Source: Onchocerca volvulus (lineage: Eukaryota; Nematoda; Chromadorea; Rhabditida; Onchocercidae). Taken from it: a stretch of 64,000 bases of DNA. Under the pieces are notes generated by a model. The model saw only the letters and a program-made list of their open reading frames with translations, had not been told where the DNA came from and did not search any database. Location of the stretch: assembly GCA_000499405.2 (NCBI GenBank), contig HG738140.1, positions 3,825,541 to 3,889,540 on the forward strand, written 5' to 3'. Every line of letters begins with the position of its first letter. The stretch's first letter is position 1. This document shows positions 1 through 13,285 of the stretch, piece after piece. The translations under genes were made by a program, and so were the position numbers.

Positions 1-1992
1 TTTAATATAATCATATGTTTATTCGAGTGACATCACTATTTTTCTTACCAGATATATCACTTGTTTTTATATATACAACGTATCTTATCATCACTCTATC
101 TAATCTATCATTATTACGTCATTCTAACATCTGTGATTTTACAAACAATTTTAATGGAACGGACTAACTGTAACAACGAAGTTATGTTCGGTGCAAAGGA
201 CAAACCAACAAGAAGATAATATACTTTCTGCTACTAATCTTTTTATCATTGTGCGACAGATAATGTACTCTGTAGGAGATAGTAGTTACTTTAGACTATA
301 TATCATTAGATCAAGACCATTTATTCAGTGACAGATAATATTATTGGCGTAAAAAATTGAATATAATAAATCAAAAATCATGGGCATAAATCTATGAAGA
401 TTTCCTAAAATGTCATGAATTCGATTATAAAAAATGCGGATTTAAGACTTCAGTAAAGTTTTTAACGAAAATCACCAGATTTCTTCTAAAACTTTCCAGC
501 AATTTTTTGTGGTTTCATTTAGATAATTAATTTATTTTATTGATCGTATACCTAAGATTTTTTTTTTTTGTTCCTGTTGCTACTTTTTTCACTTAAAGTG
601 ACTGATTCTAAACATAATGAGGTTATGTATTCTACAATCTTTACTGCATCTTGTTTTTAATATTCTTTTCACTTATTCTGAGTCATTCTTCATAACTGTA
701 TAATACTTTTAAGCTGTCTTTCATAAAATAAGCATTTTTTTCTTTTTTGTTTAAAATAAAAGTACAAATAGATGCTTCAAAAGATATTGTAATCGTTTAT
801 TTGGAAGATATAATCTCTTATAAAATATATGGGATAGTTTGAAAGTATCATAATCTCTTATAAAATATATGGGGTAGTTTGAAAGTATCATGAAATATTA
901 TAGATTGCCATATTTTATGGTAATTTGAACTAACCGCTTGTATTTTTATAACCTTTTCTAGTAATATTTTTTTATTTTTATATTTTATGATATTTTGAAA
1001 TAAATCATCCATATTTTTCATTGTGTTTAAACTCATGTTTTTCATATCTTTAATTATATTCCTTCGTTTTTTTTTTTTTTTTAACTATTTTTGCTCAGCT
1101 TGATATATTATTCACCAAAAAAAAACTATTTCAAATTCGTTTGAAGCTATTTTTCGTCATCTCATGCATCTCATCCACACATTTCTGTCTTTTATATACT
1201 TATATGAATTAGGAATGACCCATTCTTATTTTCTATTCATTTACCAAATTATCAAGTGTGCATATGAATTAAGAATGATGCATTTTTTTGGAGTATTTTG
1301 AAACTACAAATTCTGATTTCTATCGTCAATAAAAGCATTTTGTTTTGATTTCGTTAATAAAGGTTTTTTTCGACAGTAAACTGGATTTTAATTTTCATGT
1401 AAGTTGTAATTGATCAAATGTAATTTTTGATGAAAATATGGACAAAGCAATAGAAATGACGAAACTTATTGTATATCAAGTGCCAAAAATTGATGAAGTC
1501 AGAATAGAAAAAATCAATCCATTCAAGTGATATGTGGTGAAATGGGCCAAACAGATGAAAAAAAAAAAATAGTTTAATCTTCTCATCACTTGGGGATCTT
1601 ATTATTTGCTTTTTAAAATATTAGTTCCAAGAAAAGTAATGAAGTCTGCTTATATGCAAATATAGTAATTCATATTATATTTCATAATAATAGTACGAAT
1701 AACTAGCTATACATTGTATGTGATCAAATGCCATTAGTCTACGTAGAACTTATAATTTAACAAAAGTAACTGAAATTGATTCTTTTGAAATTAATAATTT
1801 AACAAATTCGTAAGCAGTAAATTCAATAAATTTTCGCAAAAGAGATTTTACAAAAAAAAACCTAAAATTTAAAATTCAAGAAAACTTATTGATAATAACA
1901 TTTAGGCTTTCTCTTAAGAAAAGAAATTTGAATGAATATTAGCGCGTAATTATCATTTCCAATTATAACTTATCAGTTATTTTCTCATGTAA
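1..1992. other. AT-rich non-coding DNA, no gene seen
   Basis: No reading frame here has coding character or recognisable exon structure on either strand. It is AT-rich with poly-T and poly-A runs and one 40-bp tandem duplication, which is listed separately. The longest open frame (848-1045, minus) is low-complexity and partly overlaps that duplication. Confidence 0.6.
811..890. repeat. 40-bp tandem duplication
   Basis: Two adjacent 40-bp units (811-850 and 851-890), each starting taatctcttataaaa and ending gaaagtatca, differ at a single base (gggatag versus ggggtag). The near identity suggests a recent local duplication. No coding role is visible. Confidence 0.9.
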
Positions 1993-2500
1993 TCTATATC
2001 TATAAAATAAAAATGTAAATTTTGGTGATAATGTCAATGATGATGACAGATTAATATAAATGAACGGGTTGAATTTAGGTATATTTATATGGAAATACGC
2101 GGGTATACCCATGCGGAAACCTATTTGAATGCAACGTTGCATTCAAACTTCAGATCAATCGGTGAAGAGCTTGAAACATTGTGTGGCAGATAACCTATCA
2201 CACCTGAAATAGTTTGGAAGTAAATGAGCGGGCTGAGTTTTTTGACCACATTCACATTCTTTATTGTTCATTTTTACACAATGTTTCAACTTCTTCAACG
2301 AATGATTTGAAATTTTGATATAACGTTACATCCAAATAGATGTTCTTTTTACAAAGATACGCGCGTGTTTAAGAACTTTCGGAGATTTAAGGTTTTGATT
2401 AAACGAATATTTGTAAGCTAATTTTTGTGTAATGGCTTACATTTTTATTTCTATATAGATTAGCAGGATGGTCACGCTAAACGTGACCGGATGCATCTAG
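1993..2500 (+). mobile_element. Non-autonomous Helitron, apparently full length
   Basis: The 5' end is TC (TCTATATCTATAAAATAAAA) preceded by host A. The 3' end is CTAG followed by host T. A perfect 7-bp-stem, 5-nt-loop hairpin (GGTCACG-ctaaa-CGTGACC, 2470-2488) lies 8 nt before CTAG. The 5' TC, 3' CTRR, subterminal hairpin and A/T insertion site are the established Helitron hallmarks. The subterminal motif aataaaaatgtaa near the left end recurs inverted near the right end (ttacatttttatttctat, about 2436-2455). There is no Rep/helicase coding capacity in about 508 bp, so it would depend on an autonomous partner. Related DNA occurs at 33195-33416, 61939-62274 and 62690-63790. Family assignment rests on the ends, not on a database match. 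Confidence 0.75.
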
Positions 2501-5219
2501 TTTTTAATAATTTCCTTTTAAATCTAACAAAATCACGTCTATCTTAAGTTTTTTTTTTCTTTTTTTTTTGTTAATGCTAACAAAGCGTTGACTTTATTTT
2601 TATCAAATTTATCTTAAAAGATCTCTTATAATATCAGCATAAATAATAAAAATTTAGCACCAGCATAAACAGTAATTACACCTCTTCTCTTATTTTAATA
2701 TTTTTTAAAGAAAAAAATAGCTGAAAGGTTTAAAATGAAAATTTTGTCTTTTTGTCTGAAATTTAATATTTCAATTCATTATGAAATAGTTAGTACTATT
2801 CGATGGAATTTTATCATGCATGAATAAATATTGACTTAGTTTTATATAACCAAACTATACAATTTAATTTCGCAAAATAAATCGCGAATGTTGCTTAATC
2901 TTGATAAACGAATCATGGAACTGTTTACTCTCGAGAAATTGAATCAATAAATTTCGATAAACTTATTTACTTCCATTAAGTGAACCACTGAATCCAAAAA
3001 ATTTACTCTTGCGAAAAGTTACTTAAAATTCAAGAAAGAAATCGTTAGAATTGCGCTTACCCTCGAAATAAAAAATTTATTCTCGGCAGATGAGTTGCTG
3101 AAACTTGAGAAATAGCCTGAGTGATAAAAGTTCGTGAAAATTGAACTGATATATTGGTCTGTCGGTTCTTCAATAAGTAAATTGTTCGTTTACTTAATGA
3201 ATGTTAAACATCTGTTCACAATCTAAAGTCAATTTGTTAGTTTTGAATGAACAAACCATATGTATTTGTATGTGTATGTGTATGTGTATGTGTATGTGTG
3301 TGCATGTGTGTATGTGTATGTGTGTATTTTAACAATTTATTTAACCCACACACTAATGTGTTTTGGCCAGATGAACTTGAAATGTTCGATAGAAATTTTA
3401 GAACGAATGTCCTCATTTCCAATTCAAATAGCCTTTTTTTTTTTTTTTTTTTTTCAATCAATGAATGTCCTTAGCTAAAGTATAGAATAAAAAATCTACT
3501 TTTTTTTTTTAAAATTATTTTTTAGATACAAAAAAAGAAAAAGTTTTATTAATTATATGCAATTTTTTTCGTCACATACATGATTGGAAATTTCAGATTT
3601 TTTCCTTTTTTCCTTTTTTCCTTTTTTTTTTTTTTTGCTCTTATATTTAAATATTTGAATAAATTAAAATATTTTATTGATTATCAATTCGACAATAACG
3701 ATGAATTTTTTTCTAAACTAAATAATAATTGATATTGCAATATGATATCTTATTATAATATAATTAAATGCATAATTATTGCTTAAAAATATGAACAATA
3801 AAAAAAAACAAAAAAATTATAAATATTTGAAGAAAATTTTTTGAAAAATTCGATGATTTATCTATCATTGTTTTCCGATGCAAAAAAAGCAACTTTATCT
3901 TTGATTTTGGTATTTGAATTGATAAAAAAAAAAAATTCTTTTTATAATTTTATCTTTGATTAACTTCTTCCTTACATTTTATAATCTTCTAATCATTTAT
4001 TCATTTGTTCAAATGTTTTATTCATTCCAAACATTCCTTTCATTGCTAATTTTTTTCCCTTTTTTTATGCATCAATTTTTATTTCCACTCAATTTTTCTA
4101 CTTTTCATTAATATAATTTAGGAAAGAAAAAAAAAAATTCTATCAATTTTCAGTTTTTTTTTCTTATTTCACACTTTTAATGAAAAATTTCATTAGTGGA
4201 AAGCATTAGTGGAAAAAAAAAAAACTGTTAACAAAGTAAATTATCTACCTATTGCTATTTTTAAACTAAAAATTTAATACATTTACTTGAAGATTATTTG
4301 AATGAAAACTTGCAATAAGTTTATTTTATTTTATTTTTTTAATTCATAGTTCTTTTTTTTAGTTTATAGTTTATGTTTAGTTGATTTTTTTCATTTATAC
4401 TTACAAGTTTATTTATTTATTTCTTTTACTTTTTCATAATAATCATTGAAGATAATAATTATTAAATTTGATTTTCATCCTTAATCAGATCTTTTTTCCC
4501 GCTCTTTTTTTTCTATTTGATCTAAAAATAAAAGCATCCGAATTATGATTGGGATCAATTATCATAATACTGTCTTATTATAGTTCTCTTAAATGGAAAA
4601 GAATCATGATAAGAATACATAATTTTTCCTTCTTTTTTTTATTTGATGGAAATAGTAAATCCGAATAAAAAGAGTGATTCTTTCATTCATTCATTAAAGA
4701 AATACGTGAAATAAGTATTACGAAAATGGATTTTAATTTATTTCTTTATATGAAAACTTCTATTTATGTCGGAATTTTTTTTTAATTTAAATTCATTAAT
4801 GCAACTTATCAGGCGAGTATTATAGTATGGAAATATCTGTCATCTATTAGCTTCATCTTTTTAATAAATGGAATAAAATTACTATTAATGATATTATGGA
4901 TTGAATTATCTAATGTTATCATGGTTATCAGTTGACAGAAATCTTTTTGCTCGATACCACAAATTCTAATTTATACATAACTTTTTATATATTGAATCCA
5001 AAAATAAGTCTTTTTGATTTAGTGCATATTGAAAAATCTTGAAGTATCATCTATTTACATTTATTTCCATTTCTTATTTTAAGAATCATTCTAGAATGTT
5101 TCGAAATATTCGAAATTATATCCAGTTCTCTTGTAATTAAAATTTAACCTTAAAATTGCTTATTCTTTTCAATAAACATAATTGATCGTTCAAAAGATTA
5201 ATCGTAATTTATATCTATT
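2501..5219. other. Non-coding AT-rich DNA with simple repeats
   Basis: No supported gene. It contains the TG-type microsatellite at 3264-3330 and several homopolymer T tracts. The open frames at 3237-3478 are translations of that microsatellite and its flanks. Confidence 0.6.
3264..3330. repeat. (TATGTG)n/(TG)n microsatellite
   Basis: About 65 bp of alternating tatgtg and tgtg units. It produces open frames on both strands (runs of V-C-V-C or T-H-T-H), which are artefacts of the repeat. Confidence 0.95.
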
Positions 5220-6060
5220 TCTTTTTGTCTACATATTTCTATATTATACTTCTATATCTTCATAAAATTCTAACTTATTCATCTAAAAAAAAAAAAAAAA
5301 AAACAAATGGACCCACGCATAAATCAATACGCCCACGCATAAATCACTACACCCACGCACACGCCCACAAACCACCCACTCATGTCTTTTTTATACAATA
5401 ACATTAGCAAATAGTTTTTAAGAAACTGCTTCTTATCGCTAATATGTTTGGTTTTATTGAATGAGAACAATTTGCAGAATTTTAGCATAAAGCCAAAATT
5501 CTATAAATTATTCATTTAAAAAAATATAAAAATAAAAAATAAAACAAATGAATTCACCAAAACTTAACACATAATCTCGCATACGCCCACACATGTCATC
5601 TATTCAGATCAATTAATTGTCATTATTATTTCGAACCAAATAATAATAATAATTATAACAACTAATTTCTAGAATTATTCTTTCTTATTGCTTCGATTTC
5701 AAATTTTATTCAGTCATAAACAATTTTTATTCCAAAAGAAAGCAAAAATTCTACAATTTATTCATAAAAAACAAGAAAACGAACCCACGCACAAATCACC
5801 ATACACCCACGCATATACCCACATACACACACCAATTAATGCACGGAATTTTTTTTTTCTTTATACAAAATAACAATAATCATTAATTTAACATAAATTT
5901 TTTTCTTTTTCCCAATATTTCAGATTTTATTTTAAGTCAGAAAATGCATTTTAGAAGAAAAGCTAAAATTCTAACAAGTTAGTTGCTTGAGAAAAAAAAA
6001 AAACTGACTAATCCATGCACAAATCATACCCTATGCAGATGCTTTTTTTTTTTTTCGATG
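5220..6060. repeat. Four degenerate tandem copies of a ~220-250 bp unit
   Basis: Each unit carries, in order, an aaaattcta core, a ttattcat-like stretch, an A-rich tract, a block rich in cccacgca (with cataaatca or cacaaatca), then tttatacaa and caataa. The aaattct cores lie at 5265, 5496, 5746 and 5966, giving spacings of 231, 250 and 220 bp. Units are strongly diverged and the cccacgca blocks differ in copy number, with the fourth most degraded. No open frame is maintained across units, so this is a decayed satellite-like array. Confidence 0.7.
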
Positions 6061-6318
6061 CAAAAATAATAAAAATGTTCAATTTGAATGAAATTTTTTC
6101 TCATTCAAGTTTTATTTCAAAATTTCAAATAATTTTTGCATTTTTAGAAGGCAATTTTAAAGGCTGAAAAAGGAAAGGAAAGGAAAGAATGCTTATTTGC
6201 TTGCGCAATCGATAAGCAAGCATTTGGTTAGCTTATTATAGATAGATTGGCTAAGTATTATAATGTATTCTATTAATGTTAGCTTTTGCATTCGAGAATA
6301 AGCAAAATATCCTAAGGT

Positions 6319-6366
6319 CACACACACACGCACACAAACACACACACACACACATATGTATGTATA
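6319..6366. repeat. (CA)n microsatellite passing into (ATGT)n
   Basis: Mostly cacaca units with two interruptions (cg, aa), followed by atatgtatgtatat. The overlapping minus-strand open frame is only the CA tract read through (V-C-V-C-V). Confidence 0.95.
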
Positions 6367-6429
6367 TAAATACATTTCTCGAATAGAACCCTTAAATTAT
6401 AAAATTCAATAAAATGAACATTGTTGACA

Positions 6430-6800
6430 TCTTATCTATTTATTTTACAAGCCTTAACGACCAACTTATCTATTTATTTTATAAGCTTTATCAATTTTTT
6501 ACTCATCTATTTTACTTTATAAGCCTTATTAACCTTTTATTCATTTATTTACTTTACGAGCCTGTCAACCTTTTACTCATCTATTTACTTTATAAGCCTA
6601 TCAACCTTTTACTCCTCCATTTACTTTATAAGCCTATCAACCTTTTACTCCTCCATTTACTTTATAAGCCTATCAACCTTTTACTCATCCATTTACTTCA
6701 TGAGCCTTATCAACTTTTTACTCATCCATTTACTTTCTAAGCCTTATCAACCTTTTACTCATCCATTTACTTCATAAGCTTTCATCAACCTACTTATCAA
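6430..6800. repeat. 36-bp minisatellite, about ten copies
   Basis: Repeated unit containing tttactttataagcct, atcaacc and ttttactca. Central copies are spaced exactly 36 bp (the agcct motifs line up near 6560, 6596 and 6632), with variation at both ends. Because 36 is divisible by 3, it opens a 108-codon frame encoding a 12-residue leucine-rich repeat. That frame has no exon context and I treat it as non-coding. Confidence 0.85.
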
Positions 6801-9800
6801 CTCCTATATTTCATCTCACTTTTCGAATATCTCTAGTTTTCAATTTATCTTCCTTGTTTTTTATTATTTCCAATTTTGTAAATTAATTTCAAAATCTTCA
6901 AATTAGTTAGATTTAACGTTAAAATATACTGTATAATCGGAAGAATGAAAGAATTCTGATACATATTAAATGAATTCTAAAATGATTAATAATACTATAA
7001 ATACCACGTAACACGCATTTTCTACATATTTTACGAAATCAAAAGGTTCATGAAATGCATTCGATTATTATTTTTTTTTTCTGCTTTCTCTTTTTTAAAT
7101 TATTTTACACTACTGTTTATTAATTATCAAATTTTCTCTTTCTTTCTATAAAACAAAGAAGAATATTGAGGCAATTAATTAATCAAATTATTAAATTTAT
7201 TAAAAAACATGGAAAGTAAATGTTAATTTAAGTCTTTCAAAGGAATAAAAAATCGGATTCTGGATTTAATTGTACGTATATTTTGTGCTGAATATTTTTT
7301 GATATATTTATTTTTATATTTTTAGATATTTTTTTTTCAAACTGCAAGAAAGCTTTTGAATTTAGAATTCATTTTTTTGCAAATTCATTCATTTCATTTG
7401 CAAAATTTATCATCCGCATAAATTGAGCAAAATTGAATAGAAAAGGAAATTCTCGTTTTAAGCTTTATCGTAAATTACACCTTATTTTTTCATTTGAATG
7501 ATATTGTTTTTAAACTTGAATTAATTCAAATTCGATTAACACTTTTAATCCAATTCAATTTTGATCGAATTTCCAAGGTAAATTAAGCATGCAATAAAAA
7601 ATTAATTCTTTTGAAGTTTTTAGCAATAATAATTCCAACAGATAATTTGTTTTTTCATATAACATTTGAAAAAAAAAGAAAAAAAATGGATGAAATACTT
7701 TTAATTTTAAAATGCTCTCTAATTATTTTCAGTAATTTCCTAATTTAATATTAATTGAAATATTAATTGCTAGTCGGATGCAGTGATGAAATAAAGCGTC
7801 ATCATTAATTAATATTAATGACAAAACTTTAATAATAGGTTTTAATTAGAAAACTTCCACAAATTCATTAATTTCATTTATCACTTCCGGACAATGGCAT
7901 TATGAAAGAGAAAAGTACGAATATATCTGCTAATTCTTATCAAAAATTAAAATTTTTTCGTTCAATTAATAACCATTTGATTAAATTTTACTATCTATAT
8001 AATTTAATTAAATCGACGTAAAAGATATTATTGTGATATATTAAAAAAGTTATACAAGCATATGTCAATAACTATTACGCGATCTTCGACAGGTATAACA
8101 TTGAATAATCAACTGTTATAATCAGTTGATCAGATATCTTTAACAATTTGGATATTTATTTTTTTTCAATTATTTTTTATTTATTACATTTTAAGGTAAT
8201 TTTTTTTTCAGTGATTTGCTTGAGTAATGTTGATGAAAACTGCTCATGCTAAACAACATTTAAACTATTATTTAAGCTATACAAATGAATACATAATTCA
8301 TAGAGTGATTGAACGAAAATAGCAAAATAATTACTCGAAATTTTAAATTGGAAAAGATGGACATAATTTATTAATAGAAATAATTTTTAAGTGTAACAAA
8401 TTAGATCAAAATATTTTCCTTTCATAATTATTTATTGGAAATGATAAAAGTAAAAACATGTCAAATATTCGTTTAACTTAATAATTATGTCAACAAAAAT
8501 ATTTCTGTATTTTATGATAAAAATGACTCACTGAAACAAAAAAAAAAATCATCGAATTTAAATTTTCCCCAAGAAAAATCAAATAAAATGAATCATTTGA
8601 AAAGCTATGAAATTTAAATTTTTTTTGATATTTTAAAGGAAAAATGATTTCTCATCATTTTTATATCGTAATTAACTTTTCTTTTCCTCTTGAAAAGAAA
8701 AATTAAAAACGAAAAAAGGGGAAAAAAAACGAAATTCAAATTGAAATAATAAACATAATTTATTGATAGTAGTATTAAACGATTGGTGTAATAGTGGTTC
8801 GTTCCAAAATATTGGATATTTTTTTCTTTTATTTCAGTACAACTTTTCGAAATTTTACGATGTCTAATAGAAAATGAAAATTTCTCCGAAATTCATTAAT
8901 TTTGGCATTTTATTTTATCATTCTTTCTTTTTATTTTGAAAAAATTTTTGAAAAAAAAGTTGAAAAATAGATTAAAAAACTGAATTATATTTGATAATCA
9001 AAATGCCTCCATCAAAAGTAATTGCATTGAAATTGATATAAACAATAATTAAATTGACAATAATCATAAGTATCATCATCATATTAATGTTCACTCAAAA
9101 CTCTGTAAGTCATTATTATTATCACTAAAATTATTACTGAGTGCTTAAAACGAAAAAAATAGGAAAAAAATTTGCTTTTCATGCTAAATTTCAAATTGTT
9201 TGAAAAAAATTAGCGTGAAATTTATTGCTAATTCATTTCATTCTTTCCAATTATTAATCACTAATCAAAATATGCAGTTATCGATGTATAAATTCCATGA
9301 TAAGATATATCAATTTCAATTTTAATCGAAAAATCATATCTTTATCCCATTCCAATCCATTTTTATACTATAACTAAATGCCAATTAATAGAAAACTTTT
9401 TAATGCTAAATTTTCTAGAGCACAGTGTTTGCATATTGCATGAATAATTCGTATAAACATTCAGATAATTAATTGATCATTTGAGATATTATTGTTAGAA
9501 ATGAATAATCATTTGTATTCTTAAAGTATAAAATAACAAATATTATCTTATGATTAAAATAAATTCATAATTTTGCTAGATTAATTAATTATTGTATAAG
9601 CTTATTAAAATTATAGTAATTTCATTTTTAATTTATTTGAAAAATAATTCTCAAAATATGTCATATTTTAAATATTAAGGATTATACATTTATGATAATT
9701 AATTAATTAATTATTTGATTCCATAAAAAAAAAGAAAAATACTTTTTTTCTAAACGAAAAAAAAATTACTTCGATAAATTTCCTTTTGTTCATGTAAGAA

Positions 9801-10040
9801 TTACTTGGCATTTTTTTACATGATGCTTGCTTGAATGAAGCATAGACATTGAATGTGTGTGTGTGCTCCAAATGGGTCCATTTTTGGTAAGCGGAACTAA
9901 CGCGTTGCGTCGTTGTTTGCGATGAATGAAATGTTGAGTTAACAAAGTGATTGCGATTATTTTGAACAAAAAAAAAAAAAGAAAAGAAATTCTTTTAAAA
10001 GATGAAATATATTCAATAAGTGATAAATATCATCAACTTT

Positions 10041-10158
10041 CTCTTATAAATCTTATTTAAATATAAATATAATTTTACAATAAAATGTAATACGTTTTTC
10101 TCTTATAAATCTTATTTAAATATAAATATAATTTTACAATAAAATGTAATACGTTTTT
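10041..10158. repeat. Perfect 59-bp tandem duplication
   Basis: Units 10041-10099 and 10100-10158 are identical, both starting ctcttataaatcttattt and ending aatgtaatacgttttt. Identity in otherwise fast-decaying AT-rich DNA points to a very recent duplication, or to a local assembly artefact. Confidence 0.9.
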
Positions 10159-13100
10159 GATGCATAAAATTTCATTTTTCATTATTTTCGGAAAAAAAGA
10201 AATGGAATATAACAAATTTTGATTTATTTCATATAATATTAACAAAATATTGTATCCCTTCATTGCTAATTGTTCATATGGCTAATTGCTAATATATTTA
10301 TATTTGCTAATCATTTATGATTTTTTCTTTTTTTTTTTTTAGCTTATAAATTTATCATTTGATAAGACATAAATGATATCTAGTATTCTATATATATATA
10401 TATCATATATCGTACTAAAGTTATATATATGTACAATTTTTCCGATAAATGAGCTAAATTTTTATATCACAAAGTTATTTTTTTATTACGATTCTTTTGA
10501 AATTTATTTAAATAATTATCAAAAAAATTCGATCATTTATTTAAAATAAAAAAAAAAACACATGCGAAAATTCCGAAAAATCTATTAATGACTTATCGAT
10601 ATGATTGTAAAATGAGCATGAAATAAAGATTAAATTATTGTTTTTTTTTTTTTTTTTTAATTCATTGATACCATGGAAGAATATTGTAAATAACAAAAAT
10701 TTTGATTTATGAACATTTGAATATGAAAAAGTAATTTATACTTAATTAATTTATTGAAACAGATATATTATCCAATATTTTAGGACAGTATTCAGTTAAA
10801 CCTCAACTATTTCTTGATTAGGTTGTCGAAGGTTTAAATAATTTAAGCTTGATTTGACGTTGATATTTAATTTTCAACTGTTATTTTGACATTTTATTAA
10901 TCATACACTTCATGCTTTGACATTTAATTAATCACTTTTATAATTAGAAAGCTGTCTGTAAAATAGATTTTGTAAGAAATGTTTAAAATTTAATATAAAT
11001 AAATTAAGTTACTTGATTTTATAGGTATTAGCAAAATTGATGACGTGTTGTGGAAATCATAGTTTGCATCTTAAGAATTATCATATAATAAGATTTGATA
11101 AGAAAAATGTTAACATCAACACTCATTCGAAATATTCTTTAATTTTCCTAACAAATGGAATCATTATTTTTATTTATTATTTGAAATTTCTGGAAAGATA
11201 TCCCATCAGAATTGTTTAATGTTATCATATTTAACTTAGCTTATGACTGATAAAATTTGAAAAAAAATGGAATATTTTTAAGTAAAATTAATGCAATTTA
11301 ATTATTACACAACAGAAAAATTGAATGATATTCACCAGTACAAAGATTAAAGTTTGTTTATTTAAAGGATTACGAAAGAATTTTTTTTCCCCAATATTTC
11401 TTTGGATTATTTTAGTATTGTTTACTTTTCATCGTGTGCCATTACTTGATGCTTGATAGTTTAAAGTACTGCAAACAGACTTAAATATACCACTTATTTT
11501 AATACTTGAAAGTATATATTATCATCGGTTAATTTTTTACAAAAAAAAAATTTTTTTTGATTTTTTTCATCGATTATGTTTGCATAATTTGAACAAATAT
11601 TGTAGTACAATGTATATATTATACTGTATGTTCGTTTTGGTTTTTTTGTTTTTTTATTTCAATTTATATATTATTTAAAATTTTTAAATTGATTTCAGTA
11701 ATGATTGAAAATATGGCGAAATGAAAATATGATATCTTCGAATAATAATAAAATTGAAATTGGAAGCAATCACAATTTGACTAATTGGTTGTTCGTAAAA
11801 ATTGAATCAATTATTTGCAAATTATTGTGATCAATTTTCTTCTAAAGTATGTTATTACTCTTTCTTGTTTTTTTTTTTGCATCTATTAAAAATTTATTGA
11901 TTGAATTTTTAAAATTTAATGAAATTATGATTCGAAATTAAACAAGTTGTATAATTAAAAATATAATTAATATATTCTAGAAAAATTTTAATACTCAACA
12001 TAGAATTTGTTTTTTGAATTTTGGAAAAAACAAATTTAATAAATTCGTCTTTTTTCATTTTCATTATATCACTACACTATAAAAAATAATACGAAAATTT
12101 GAAATTTCATCAATTCTCGAATGATAATGATTATCCATTTTTAATTATCTATTTTAATCAATTATATGAATAAGTGATTTTTTTTTTTTCTTCATCCTTT
12201 TTTCATATTTGCTATTATTGTTTGAAGAAATGCAGGATAAAAAAAGAGAAGATAAATTGAATTGTTTTTTTTTTTTTTTTTTTTTTTTTCCAATAAAATT
12301 TCATTTTTCCTTCTTTCTGTTTTTTTTCTTTTTTTTTTTTTTTTACAAGAATTTAGATCTTTAATTTTTGAAAAATTTTTCTTTTTCAAAATAATTTGGA
12401 AAAAAAATTTTTTTCCCTTTTTCAAATTTATTTCTGATAATGATCTTTTTTCGTGATGTACTTAAAAAAACATTTCTGGTATATTAACTCTTCTATCATT
12501 TTCTTCTTTTACTGTTGAATGAATTATCTTTATTGCTTTAGGAAAGAATTCATTTCTTATTTATTGTTTTTTCTTTTTTCGTTTTTGAAAATATTTGAAA
12601 ACATAATTGATATCCGAAAATTGTAATCAATTTAAAAGGTGAGCAATTTATTCAGCTATTCAAATATAAATTTATTCTGTTTTTTTCGTTTTTGAGAATA
12701 ACAGAAAATATGTGCAGAAAGTTACTTTAATATTTTTGAAAAGAAAATAATTAAATTTATGCAAATTAGATGGAATATTTCAAAGTTTCGGATTATAATT
12801 TGCATAATGTTGAATGATCGTTTCATATGATATGATTATTTTTTTCAGTTTAAAAGTTTATTTTTTTTTTATAAATGTGATTTGAAATTTATGAAAAATC
12901 ATGGTTGAAAATTTTATGCAATCAAATATGTTTTGATTTTATAATATTTTCTCTTTTTTTTTTTTTTTTTTTTCTAAACGAAATTTAACAATTTCTTCTT
13001 GATATGACGACAGGAGGAAAAAAAAAATGGTGAAGAGAATAAAATAATTAGATAATTCGAAAAAAATTTCAAAAAAGGAAAAATGAAAAAAGAAATGAAA

Positions 13101-13169
13101 AATTGAAATTTCATGCGAATAGAGCAAAATTTAATATTTTAAAAATTTATTAAAGGCATAATCTTTAAT

Positions 13170-13285
13170 CCATAATTTTTGGATTATTCTAACAGTAAAA
13201 AATTTTCAATCCCTAATTTTCGGATTATTTCTGAAGTTCAAATTTTTCCATCCCTAATTTTTGGATTATTTTAATAGTTCAAAGT
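13170..13285. repeat. Three copies of a 41-bp repeat
   Basis: Copies start near 13170, 13211 and 13252. Each contains ctaattttyggattatt followed by a short tail with taa or gaa and aaattttc. The second and third are preceded by aatccctaa, so each can pair aatcc with ggatt as a small stem. No associated gene. Confidence 0.75.

Larger units (their letters stand above)
6061..10040. other. Non-coding AT-rich DNA with microsatellite and minisatellite
   Basis: No supported gene. The (CA)n tract and 36-bp minisatellite are listed separately. A slightly GC-richer islet at about 9840-9960 includes a possible strong donor (gtaagc at about 9888) after a short ATG-led frame, but no downstream exon could be joined to it. 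Confidence 0.55.

Noticed and set aside
3237..3478. Three overlapping open frames with V-C or T-H runs
   Set aside because: They translate the TG microsatellite and flanking poly-T; no exon context or motif.
6414..6740. 108-codon frame with a 12-residue leucine-rich repeat
   Set aside because: It arises because the 36-bp minisatellite period is a multiple of three; flanking copies break the frame and no family is recognised.
9840..9960. Possible distant first exon (ATGGGTCCATTTTTG before gtaagc)
   Set aside because: Good donor-like sequence but no supported downstream join; the only nearby gene starts 8 kb away with its own plausible start.
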